In this document: piece after piece, positions 34,653 to 44,040 of the stretch | Layout: every line of letters starts with the position of its first letter | Numbering within the stretch: position 1 is the stretch's first letter | DNA from: Rhynchosporium graminicola | Taxonomy: Eukaryota; Ascomycota; Leotiomycetes; Helotiales; Ploettnerulaceae | Length of the DNA stretch: 64,000 nucleotides | Assembly (NCBI GenBank): GCA_900074885.1 | Contig: FJUW01000012.1 | Span: 496,001 to 560,000 of the forward strand | Direction of reading: 5' to 3' | Notes under the pieces: model-generated | Database searches by the model: none | The model's input: only the letters and a program-made list of their open reading frames with translations | Told to the model about the DNA's origin: nothing | Translations under genes and position numbers: made by a program

Positions 34653-35413
34653 ACTTCACCCGCGACGATGAGCTTTTCCTCGGTGCCCAAGAGTGAAGCC
34701 TTTTACTTTCGAACTGTCTGCAAAGATGGCGGCAACTGCGCTAGCGGATGCTGTATAGAAAGTGGTGATGATCTCGACCCTTTTCTTTTGCGCTTCGGCC
34801 ATGGGAATTGGGTGGGTGCTGATGGATATCTGAGCGGTGCCCTTTTTTTTTCATTGCGAACTTTGATTCTCAAGGTCGCGGAGAAGAATCTTCAAGCATC
34901 ACATTTTTTTTGCCGACCCCAGCCCCGGCATCTCCCAGCAGGATAGCATCCTCACCAATTGATCTGAACGAATGTACTGGCGGCACTACACCCCCGGCAC
35001 CGATAATAGCACACATAAGGATTCACAGTACGGATTGGAAAGGATGCGTGCGGCTTGACCATGACGATGAGAACTACCGATCATGACCGGCCTGGATTGA
35101 GGACGGCGTGCTCAACCCAATGCCGTTTCCACAATCTGGTGCTTCCGCGCCTTGTTCTTTCACGACTGATCACATCTTGGGGTCAGCCCCCCACGCCCAC
35201 GATTGATCGCAGTCAAATATCCACACAGCGTCTCCCTCGATCAGCGCAAGTCGAACCTCATACACAATCCGGCAGAGTGCTAGCGGCAATACAGTATGCT
35301 TTGGGGCAGGACAAGGGAAGGAGGCCGGCCGGCCGCCTTTGCAGACAGATCGAAAGCAAAAGGCTTCATTCACTCTTGGGCACCAAGGAAAAGCTCATCG
35401 TCGCGGGTTAAGT
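34653..35413. mobile_element. inverted-repeat element of about 760 bp
   Basis: Left arm 34653-34733 and right arm 35332-35413 are reverse complements over about 81 bp with few differences (CCCGCGACGATGAGCTTTTCC shared exactly apart from the outermost bases; the right arm carries a 4-bp TGAA duplication). Similarity stops sharply outside ACTTCACCC/ACTTAACCC. The interior is non-repetitive. The arms could be terminal inverted repeats of a non-autonomous DNA transposon, or an inverted duplication of a gene start, since each arm carries an ATG followed by an open frame. No target-site duplication was found. Confidence 0.6.
34668..34946 (+). CDS. small open frame starting inside the left inverted repeat
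   Basis: 92 codons starting MSFSSVPKSEAFYFRTVCKD. The same start, broken by a 4-bp insertion after SFSLVPKSE, is found in reverse orientation at the right arm (reading down from 35399). A TATA-like stretch and a possible 5' leader intron lie upstream (34481-34610). No known domain; it may be a gene remnant carried by the element. Confidence 0.22.
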   Translation: MSFSSVPKSEAFYFRTVCKDGGNCASGCCIESGDDLDPFLLRFGHGNWVGADGYLSGALFFSLRTLILKVAEKNLQASHFFCRPQPRHLPAG

Positions 35414-36725
35414 GTCCGGCGCATCGGATCGTCAGCAACACTGCACCCCAGAAAACTAAATGAGGTAAGCACAATGCGGAAGAGCTCGTCAAGCACCGAG
35501 CTCTTATCGATCTTGATCCCCAACCCTTTAGCCTCTGCTGGTGCTGACGCCAAGGGTTGCAAACCCAACTTACCCCGACAAGTTAGCTAGATGGTCTTGG
35601 CAAGATCTCACAACACGTCAGAAGAGGCACGCCGTACCGTCTATTTGTATTGGACTCCATCTGCTATACCACTCTCGTTTCCTATCCTGCGTTTTCTCCA
35701 ACCAGTTGTCTCTCTTCCCTCGTGTTGAATTTGCCGCATGAAGCCACCGTTCAAAAGCCACACCTTGCTGTATCTCAGCCACACTCACAGTTACGAATAC
35801 CATTAAGAATCTCACATAAGAATTGGAGACCCTTTCTGGCCAAATTGTGTAACCCTTATCATAAATACCGGTCTACAAATTCAGTATGGTGGTTCAGCAC
35901 TGAACGCCGAGTGGCTGTGTATCCAGCCTCTTTTCGGACCCCACTAGGCTGAAAGGGCTATTGGGGAATCATGACCCCTCCCATCATCACGAGCATAGCC
36001 AGGACAATCCCCAGGAAATGACGACTTGGTCCCTTTCGCGAGTGCGCAATAATTGGAATCGCCCTAGTTGCAAGACCCCGCCAGTTTCTGCAGGAGGAGC
36101 CTCCGCCTAGCTCCACGAAACCTTGGACAGCTGAGCGAACATAAGCAGGCCTGCCATATACAGTCACAAAGTAGGTAGGCACTGTAGACTTTGCGGCACG
36201 GAAACACAATGCGTTGCGGATTTTGACACTTCTTTGTTCGGATAGTGTTTGCCAGGTTGTCTGTCTCAACTACTCAACCACATCCTATGACTTCTCGTCG
36301 CTATGCGAGAGGGTGTCAGTCACGTAGGGCTTCTCTTTGAACCCTCGTTGCAACCCACTACATGGAACTACTCAGCCTTGTGAGAGCACGTTCACCGAGA
36401 AGGTGTGGGCGGGAAACACCATGTGGAACGAGGCCCTCTCTCTTTCCCATTCTCTGTCCTTCGAAACGATTGCTAGGATAAAAAGACATTGGTACTTAGG
36501 CACCCGTACATATATATCCACTATGCTCTCCCTCTCATTGATCAGTTTTCCTGCTTTCCTATCCAATAAACATAACTTTCTGCACAACATCACGCAGGAT
36601 CAACACTGCCAATACCAATCATTACTTCACTTCATTGCAGAGTCTTCACTGTCCACTACTCCTGCTCTGGGCTTATCTACCAAAGACATAAACATTGATT
36701 CAAGATAGGAATCGCAAAGAGCACC

Positions 36726-37325
36726 ATGTTTTCCGGTGGCAGAAAAGTATACGCCGAACGGAATAGCCGTGGCCACGATCGTTTCGTTATAGGACGCCCA
36801 TCGTCTCGCCCTCATGACCGTGAATCCTCACACGCGATTCAAGAGCTCCTCGACGAAGCGGAATCTCGAGTACAGTCCCTCATGACCGAAGTCTCGTCTT
36901 TGCAAAACAGCCTCAGTGTCGCGCAAAGAGACCAATGGCACCTTCAGAACTTACGCGCCGAACACCAACGTGTCATCAATGAGCATTACCATTGCAGGAA
37001 TTTGGGAGCACAGCTTGATGCGCAGGCTAGAGAGGTTAGGAGGTTTGAGGATCTTTATGTGGAGGAGGAGCAGCGGAATGTGAGGTTGGAGGATAAGAAT
37101 GAGGAGTTGAAGGAGAAGATCAGATTGCTGAAACGGGGGAGCGCAACTAGGGAGGAGTATCAGAGGAGGTATGAGGAGAAGTCGGCGGAGGTGGAACTAT
37201 TAAGAAGGGGGATACTAGAACGAGACGAGTTGCTCAGGCAGGCGGAGACAAGGGTCGCACAAAGGGACTCGAGGATTGCGTATCTCAAGAACTACTTGAG
37301 AGATCGTGGATTTTGGGTGGACTGA
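36726..37325 (+). CDS. coiled-coil protein, uncharacterised
   Basis: Single exon, 199 aa, starting at the first ATG after a clean 5' region. From about residue 35 to 190 it is almost all Glu/Arg/Gln/Leu with heptad-like spacing (QELLDEAESRVQSLMTEVSSL, NEELKEKIRLLKRG), so a long coiled coil is expected. The N-terminus (about 35 residues) is basic and probably disordered. No other domain is visible; C-terminus LKNYLRDRGFWVD. The next gene on the same strand (39614) is also a single-exon coiled-coil protein, and the two share LLKRGS/RLRRGSSER-like ends to their coils, so they may be old duplicates. Role unknown; a scaffold or structural part is only a guess. Confidence 0.7.
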   Translation: MFSGGRKVYAERNSRGHDRFVIGRPSSRPHDRESSHAIQELLDEAESRVQSLMTEVSSLQNSLSVAQRDQWHLQNLRAEHQRVINEHYHCRNLGAQLDAQAREVRRFEDLYVEEEQRNVRLEDKNEELKEKIRLLKRGSATREEYQRRYEEKSAEVELLRRGILERDELLRQAETRVAQRDSRIAYLKNYLRDRGFWVD

Positions 37326-38300
37326 GAGGTAGGTGGGAAGAGGGGAGGAAATGTAGAAGCGAGAGCATAGGCCCTTTGGAATTTCTAAACAAAATCGAGC
37401 GAGCGAGGTCTTCGGGAGGACGAACGACGCAACCGAGGCGAATAACGTCGCACCCAATACAGCAATAGCAACGACGACCTGACGTGATCGCATGCGCAAT
37501 ACCGACAGCTGGATATCGAAACGGAATTCTGTAATCCCCTTCGAAACGCTGGATCTTAATAAGTCCTTGCAGAATTTCAGATCATACCCGTAAGTATATT
37601 TTACTCAATCTTCCGGTTTAGGCTTCTGCTAATACACCTTGGCGCAGGTCATGTTTGAATCCTTTAGGATTGAGAACACATCGTCTGAATCGGAAGTTTG
37701 GATATCGTAAGGCTCGACACGAATAGGAACAAGGATAGAGGAAGGAGAAGAATAGTCTAGAAGTACCTTGCATTGATGGTCGGCCAACAGCTAGCTAGAT
37801 TTCTTGATTCGAATCGCATGAGACAAATAGCAGATTATCGTGTACCATGCGATATATCACTGGATATCCACCTCCCGAAATCGATCGGAACCGTTCAACT
37901 CATCCCACCTATCAATGTAAATGAAAATGAATAGCCGACCACTTTGTCCTACCAACGTAATTGAGTATCTTGCCCATCCGATAAATAGACAGGGAATTAA
38001 TTCGTCCGAGTTACGCTTTCTGTTGTTGCAAGAGACTCTTTCTTCTCGTGATAGCATTCTTCGGCATGTCTCTCTGCACGTGAAAGTCATATCCGTCGTT
38101 TTTCTTTTCCCTGTCGTCGGCTGCCTGCAGATGTGGCTGGCTGCATCTAGCATGGCATCACGTACATGACTAGTATGTAACCGAGTACAAGGCACGGCAA
38201 CCGTTGCATTCCAATTCATTCCACACGGTCGGAGTGGATCGCGATCCACAATTTGCATGTTGCTTTTTGAAGCTACGTTGGCATGTTGCTTCGAAGTTAC

Positions 38301-38345
38301 ATTTGCATTTGCATTTGCACTTGCACTCGCACTTGCTCTTGCATC
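38301..38345 (+). repeat. degenerate hexanucleotide repeat (TTGCAT/TTGCAC)n
   Basis: About seven units of TTGCAT, TTGCAC, TCGCAC or TTGCTC in a row, with a nearby CATGTTGCTTCGAAG duplication just upstream. Confidence 0.85.
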
Positions 38346-38803
38346 TGAGATGGGATCCGTAACTGCAAGATTGAATGCAAATTGCCAATTGCAAGACTGG
38401 AGTGTTCGCCAGGACGATTGGGTGCATCAATCCTCAATGACCCAGGGTACAATAGGCAGGCAGCAGCCGGTACTGTAGTAATCACGCACCACCAGGGACA
38501 ATACAGACGAACATGCAAGGCAGGATTGAGAGGCTCTTCACGCTCTGCCTCCCTCCCTTCAATCTTCTTCTTTCTGCCCTGCAGGCGACAAGGCGGATTT
38601 CCACGAGAATGCTGTGCCCCTTGGCGTTCCGCTATGCTGTGGCATTCCCCGATCGAGTCTCCGGTGGTGTCTGGCGTTCAGGAATTCCAGGCAGTGCTGT
38701 TTCCTGCCTGTTCTGAACAAGGCAACCTGCGACCTTGCGCCGGATTCTCGACCATTCACCAATAGCAGTCAGTGCCACGGTACTGCCATTGGTGTGTGCC
38801 CGG

Positions 38804-38831
38804 TTGGCTGGCTGGCTGGCTGGCTGGCTGG
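38804..38831 (+). repeat. tetranucleotide microsatellite (TGGC)n
   Basis: About seven perfect TGGC units. Confidence 0.93.
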
Positions 38832-39164
38832 TCATGCTGGCTGCGATGACTCTTCTCTTCTGTTCTCTCTCTCATGCCGAATGAGAGGGAGGGAATGCGG
38901 GTGTTTCTTGGCGATGCGCTGGGTGGTTAATAGTATGTATGGTACTCGGTGAGCAAACCCCGCCGCGTATCGTACCTAGGGGACTGAGTCGCAGCGAATA
39001 GTGTCCGGTCCCTTCCCCCAGCGAACAATGATTGTAGGTAGAAAGGTATGTGAGAGTGAGTGTGAGTCGTAAGGGGTAGGGAGGGGTGGGATGTGATGTG
39101 ATATGATGTGGGATGTATGCCCTTGACCAGATAGATAGATCTTTGCCAGATCGCTAGGCAGGAG

Positions 39165-39197
39165 GCAGGGCAGGGCAGGGCAGGGCAGGGCAGGGCA
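39165..39197 (+). repeat. pentanucleotide microsatellite (GGCAG)n
   Basis: About six perfect GGCAG units, another member of the pentamer tracts found across the window. Confidence 0.93.
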
Positions 39198-39613
39198 AGA
39201 CCGGTCGAAAACATTCTATATGTAGGTAAGGACAATAGGCAGCAATTGGGCTGAGTTCTCTTTCTCTCTCTTTCAGATCCAGACTCCGATTACCAAACTT
39301 GTACTATACTTCAGTCATCTATCAAAGGGGTCCGTCCCTCCCTCTCTACTGTTTATATACTTCGACCAACCCACCTCCACCTCAACTGCAACCCAACTCA
39401 GCCTTGCATCAACTTTGAGACCCAATCCTGCATTCTTCACTGCTTGCACGCCCCGTAGTACACCATACGCCTATTCATTGGCACTACCTATCTTGAGTAT
39501 TTGCCAGCTCATATCTCTCCAACGTTGGGCAGCTACACCTCCTACCTACGTCTGCTCGCTAGCCTCATCTCGCCTCACATCACATCCAAGCCAAGCAAAA
39601 CAAGCCAACCGCA

Positions 39614-40447
39614 ATGTCAGCCTCAACCTCTAAAGGGAAGAAGGTCCGCTATGAGTCCGGAACCAAAGGATCCTCGTCCTCCTCTCACCACCATCGCTCA
39701 AGCCGCGACGAAAGGGACTCAGGTATCGGATCCTCCAACGCAAGTGTTCGCGCCTCGTTAGGAACAGGAATAGCACACAACAGCTCTTCTCTCAACGCAT
39801 CCGAGATTGCAGCCCAGCGTCACAATCTCCGCGCTGTCCAAGAAGCTCTCGATTCCGCGCACGAGAGGATCCGAGAATGCGAAGTCGAAAAGGCGAATCT
39901 GAGCGCCATGCTCTCAGAGAGCAACAAGGAGAATCGATTGCTAAAGAAAGAGAAATCAGATCTATGTAACCGTGTCGAGGAATTACTCGATGATCTAGAG
40001 GATGAGAAAAAACGGGTCGAGAGGTTGAGACGGGGATCTTCAGAGAGGAAAAGCCCACCTCGTTCATCACCAAGGAACTCTCGAGAACTTGAAGCAGCTG
40101 CGATATCATCATACCAGCGCGGTTCCTCGAGGAGATCTCCGATCTACCAGTCGCAGCAACAGCAAGCACAGATGTACCCAGCAGTTCCTCCAGCACCCGC
40201 AAATTCGGCACCGAATTCCTTCCTACCCTCGCCAAGGCATTCGAGCTCTGGTGTCCCGAGCGTGATCTTTTCGCCGGAAAGAGTTCCGCTGTCTTCTTCT
40301 TCTTATGCGGTACCGAGCGTGTCGTCTTATTCTTCGGCGCCGAGCTCGGGTTATACGCATGCACCTGCACCACTGCAATCTAGGAGTCGACATGGGAGCT
40401 CTGGGGCTAGTGCTGGTGATGGACGATATCATCTTTCGCCTCTATGA
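39614..40447 (+). CDS. coiled-coil protein with disordered Ser/Pro-rich tail
   Basis: Single exon, 277 aa. Residues 1-60 are Ser/Lys/His-rich and disordered (SSSSSHHHRSSRDERDSGIGSS). About 65-145 form a coiled coil (NLRAVQEALDSAHERIRECE, ENRLLKKEKSDL, VEELLDDLEDEKKRVERLRRG). The rest is Ser/Pro/Gln-rich (QQQQAQMYPAVPPAPANSAP) with no domain. Many SP and SxxS sites suggest phosphorylation, though that is inference. It follows another coiled-coil gene 2.3 kb upstream on the same strand. The leader from 39240 to 39610 is pyrimidine-rich, as expected for an expressed fungal gene. Family and role not recognised. Confidence 0.72.
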   Translation: MSASTSKGKKVRYESGTKGSSSSSHHHRSSRDERDSGIGSSNASVRASLGTGIAHNSSSLNASEIAAQRHNLRAVQEALDSAHERIRECEVEKANLSAMLSESNKENRLLKKEKSDLCNRVEELLDDLEDEKKRVERLRRGSSERKSPPRSSPRNSRELEAAAISSYQRGSSRRSPIYQSQQQQAQMYPAVPPAPANSAPNSFLPSPRHSSSGVPSVIFSPERVPLSSSSYAVPSVSSYSSAPSSGYTHAPAPLQSRSRHGSSGASAGDGRYHLSPL

Positions 40448-41410
40448 AAGTACGGTGATGATTTTAGATGAAATCAGAGCGGTCGAATCATGAAAGGGAC
40501 GGTCGGTGTCAGGGAAACACTGTAACGTACACGAGCCCGGCCTCTTGGAGCTACCACATCTGGTAGTTCAAAATGAGGTGAGATGATATCTGGTAATCAG
40601 CCATCACCGATACCGAGCATCACGGCTACGCCAGTCTAGTCAATTCCTCGAATTTCAGAAGACAAACGACCTTCTCTCCACGGAAAGACCATTCATCGAA
40701 CATGCCGGCCCCAAAAGCGCAAGGATCAAAGTCAATATGTAGATGACGACAATAGATCCCGCAAACCCATGTTCAAAAAGTTCTCCACATGGAAACGAGC
40801 TCGCAGGGTGTGACGGCTTGAAAGGGTTCAGCACTCTACGATAGGCATTTGGCGGAATGCGAAAGCGACACTGAGTGAGAGATGACGAGAGCTATAATCC
40901 AGTCCAGCTCCCTCGTCGATACGGTGCAGAGAAAGTGTATTTCATGCCAGCCTGTTAGATACGCCATGATTCTACGAGTCGAGTATGGCTTATTTGTATG
41001 CACTATCGGAAGAAAGAGTGAGGCAGGTGTGCTGCCTTTAGGTTGGCGTTTAGTTAGAAATACCCAAATACCTAGACAATATCATGAACTCGGAAATTAG
41101 CATGCAACGAAAGGCATCCCTCTTTTCGGGTTTGCCTAGATACCAAATATTTTTCTGTTCTTTTGTTCACACGCGGTTTCATAGGAGTTGTGGATTTGAC
41201 TAGTTGGGCTCGACTTGTCTGCAAGGGTAGGGTAGCTAGCTAGCTAGATTACCTACCTGGTGCCTAGGCACAGTACCTACCTATACGCATGAAGCTGTCG
41301 CATGGACTTTGAGTTTTTGGCGCAAGGTTCAAGTTGAAGGTTTGAAAGCGCGTGCTCTGAAGCATAGGGGTAGCTCTAGGTCCCCACAACAGTGACAACA
41401 CAGATGATAT

Positions 41411-41437
41411 TCCTCTCCTCTCCTCTCCTCTCCTCTC
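41411..41437 (+). repeat. pentanucleotide microsatellite (TCCTC)n
   Basis: About five tandem TCCTC units. Confidence 0.92.
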
Positions 41438-41709
41438 TTAGATCCAAGCAAATCCCCTCCCTCCATCCATCATCAGCAAAAACTAGAATGTCCAGCTACA
41501 CGTTCCCTCGCTCACATGACCCATATCGCAACCTCACTCAAATCACCTCGCGCCCCCACTTTCTGACAAGTCCCGACACACATCACGAGACATCCATTAA
41601 TTCAGTACACAATATTGCGTAGACTCGCAGTGTAAGTTTCTACCATATCCAGGTAGGTGATGAATGATGATACACGATTGGGTAATCGAGGGACGGGGTT
41701 TCGGTTTTG

Positions 41710-41765
41710 GGATTGGATTGGATTGGATTGGATTGGATTGGATTGGATTGGATTGGATTGGATTG
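41710..41765 (+). repeat. pentanucleotide microsatellite (GATTG)n
   Basis: Eleven perfect GATTG units, the longest and most uniform tract in the window. Confidence 0.97.
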
Positions 41766-41787
41766 CTAGGTGTGCGGTGTTGTTCCT

Positions 41788-41823
41788 GTAGGTAGGTAGG
41801 TAGGTAGGTAGGTAGGTAGGTAG
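41788..41823 (+). repeat. tetranucleotide microsatellite (GTAG)n
   Basis: Nine GTAG units, then an interrupted unit; it merges with the TAGGTA words common in this intergenic region. Confidence 0.95.
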
Positions 41824-41980
41824 TAGGTAGAGACGAGGCGATTTCTAGCTGGAGCTGGATTTGTGTGAGTAGATGATGGATAGGTACCTAGGCAGCCGCT
41901 TATGGCGCTGAGAAGACGAACAGGCTGGCATAAGAACGCATCACAATCATGGGGCGGCAGCCTCAAGAGAGTTTAAGATT

Positions 41981-42358
41981 TTGAAGGCTGGGGACCCCAT
42001 GTGGAGGATCCTCCATCAAAGGATCAAAACAGGTCAAGACCTTAACTGGCTGCCAGAGGTTCGACCAAATTGCCCTGTTTACCGAACTAACCTGTCCATA
42101 AGACACGTCTGGCTGAAGTGTACAGTAGCACTGTCCGTGTGGCAGGAACTAAGAGAAATGCTAGAACAACTCGAGCAGACAACATACTGTGTAAACATAA
42201 TTCTACTAAGATCAATAGAGGAACTCACTATCTTTATGGCCTTTAGCCCTAGGCTAAAAGCCGCAAGTAAGGGGTACGAGATGGAAAGTGCTATACCAAG
42301 CTGCAGTATGGTGTTTCTGGAAAGACTTCTTGTCTTACTCCTTTGCATCAAACTTTAA
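41981..42358 (+). mobile_element. relic of a reverse-transcriptase zinc-binding domain (non-LTR type)
   Basis: The open frame reads MWRILHQRIKTGQDLNWLPE, CPVYRTNLSIRHVWLKCTVA and SVWQELREML, the pattern of the zinc-binding domain at the C-terminal end of fungal and plant reverse transcriptases (WR.LH.RI.TG...CP.C.......H.F..C..A..VW). The second zinc ligand is Tyr instead of Cys and the conserved HLF is HVW. Upstream sequence is closed by stops and no RT core is found, so only the tail of a dead LINE-like element remains. Confidence 0.6.
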
Positions 42359-43194
42359 AATATGGTAGCCCGAGACAGGGAGAGCTAATTTCAGGGACGT
42401 CATAAAACAACGGGTCCTTGGAGCAGAGCGGCTTGTATAATCGAGCGATGCTAGAGTAAGGAAATCAATCCAATTGAGTTCTCCGAGAGGTGGGGATAAA
42501 TGCCACTGACTATGAGCGTAGCCCAAGGCCCTGTATTCCTTCGGAGAACATTCTTAACTCATGACCTTGAGGAAGACGATAAGGACAATAATTGGGTAAC
42601 AGAGGCATCAGACGAACACATACAAGCTCAGGACTTGTAACTTGAGGACAAGTCCAGTTGTGAGAGATAATCAGAGATCTAATAAGCTACTACACGATCC
42701 CCCTCGTGAAAAGGAATCGAAATCTGCTAGCATATCGATCGTTGAAACTAAACCAAAAAGAGGAGCAGAGCGTTAGCTTCGATCCCAACACCTAGCACCG
42801 AGTAGCACACAACTCCCCTCGATATGTTATAAGGACTTGCCCTATATCGCGTTGAATGATAAAAGAACCCTAAGCTGGATAGGTACCTAGGTAGGTAGGC
42901 TTTGTAAAGCGCTTGCTTCAGCCACCTACATACCTACCTACCCACCTACAATCTCCACCACGTTTCGCTTCCCCTTCTCAAATACCCAGCTACCCATCTA
43001 GGGAAACGCGCAACGACCGCGAAAGTCCCTCGAGCAGTGCCTTTTCTCCCAAGTCCTCTCTTATTCTCACCGTCGACCGTGAAAAAGCTTTCCCTTTCCT
43101 GTCTAGATGAAGAGGTCAAGGAAGAGTCAAAGATCTGATGTGCGTGGGTTGGGCTGGGTCAGGAAGGATATTCGTGAGTGAGTGGATGAAGAAC

Positions 43195-43229
43195 TGATTG
43201 ATTGATTGGTTGGTTGATTGGTTGATTGG
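43195..43229 (+). repeat. TTGATTGG/TTGGTTGA simple repeat
   Basis: Interleaved TGATTGATTGG and TTGGTTGATTGG units, 35 bp. Confidence 0.85.
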
Positions 43230-44040
43230 AAGCTAGGTCCGGTGAATCAATGGAGTGAAGTGAAAGGGAAGGAGGACAGGACCGCAAGGAAGAGGTGACA
43301 GATGTTACGACGCGGTGGTATTCTCTTACCTACCTACATTCCTACATTCCTAAGTATATATATAAATATATCGAGCAAGCTTGAAGTCAAAGTTCACGTC
43401 GTGAATTAAGATACTGTGAGAGGGATTTGGATTTGGATTGAAATGGCAATGGAAAAGGGAAGGAAGAAGATGGTCTGGAATTTGCAGTCGTAGCAACCGG
43501 ATTTGAAACGGTGTGAGTCCTCGATCTTATTCATAAGTCTCTTCTGGGTGACAGGTTAGATAAATACTACGAGAAGGTACCGTACCTACATACCTAGGGA
43601 AATAGAGATGTAGAAAAAGCAGTTAGGCAGATGGCCAGGTACCTACCATTACAACGAAACGTTTTGAGTTTAGCCGTTTCCACTTGAATCTCTTAATTCT
43701 GTCGTTATCTCATCTCAAAGTTACTCTTACATTGCGCTCCTTCTCCAGTCGATCAATTCAATCAAATCCCTTCCCCACCCATCTTCAAATATGAACATTG
43801 AGAAGCTCAAACCGAGAAATCCGTAGCTCGCCCCTTAAAATCGGTATGTATTTACCACTGTGCGCTTTGCAGCACACCTGAACCGAACGCAAAATCGAAA
43901 TCGAACCTTATAATCAGACAATTGTTATACAGGGTAATTAAACGCCTCCTCCAAATGCAAAAACCTTCAAACGCCATCGTGATATCCTGCAGCGGCTCCA
44001 CAAGAAAGGCTAGTTCAAACTGTGAAAAAGTAAGGATGGT

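Larger units (their letters stand above)
31953..36725. other. gene-poor repeat-rich region
   Basis: 4.8 kb with no gene I can support. From about 32200 to 34000 it is AT-rich with many TpA-rich words. A degenerate tandem array (about 33850-34350) and an inverted-repeat element (34653-35413) lie in it. Near 34481 is TATAAAAAAG followed by a pyrimidine stretch, which resembles a promoter placed ahead of the 34668 open frame. The last 300 bp are presumably the promoter of the coiled-coil gene at 36726. Confidence 0.5.
37326..39613. other. intergenic with several simple repeats
   Basis: 2.3 kb with microsatellites at about 38301-38345, 38804-38831 and 39165-39197. No gene seen. The pyrimidine-rich stretch ending near 39610 is likely the leader of the following gene. 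Confidence 0.5.
40448..44040. other. long intergenic region rich in TACCTAGGTA words and microsatellites
   Basis: 3.6 kb without a live gene. It holds three large microsatellites (41411-41823), a reverse-transcriptase relic (about 41981-42358), a TTGATTGG tract (43195-43229) and clusters of ACCTACCTA, CCTAGGTA and GTACCTA words at 41238-41285, 42885-42950, 43328-43355 and 43575-43650. Confidence 0.6.

Noticed and set aside
35958..36269. Minus-strand open frame ending in a hydrophobic stretch
   Set aside because: No signal-like N-terminus, no partner exon and poor codon pattern; the hydrophobic run alone is not enough.
37000..37325. Tropomyosin or myosin-tail identity for the coiled-coil gene
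   Set aside because: Only heptad-like composition supports it; coiled coils match many families by chance.
38301..39197. CRISPR-like array from the clustered repeats
   Set aside because: Units are 4-6 bp with no spacers and the genome is fungal.
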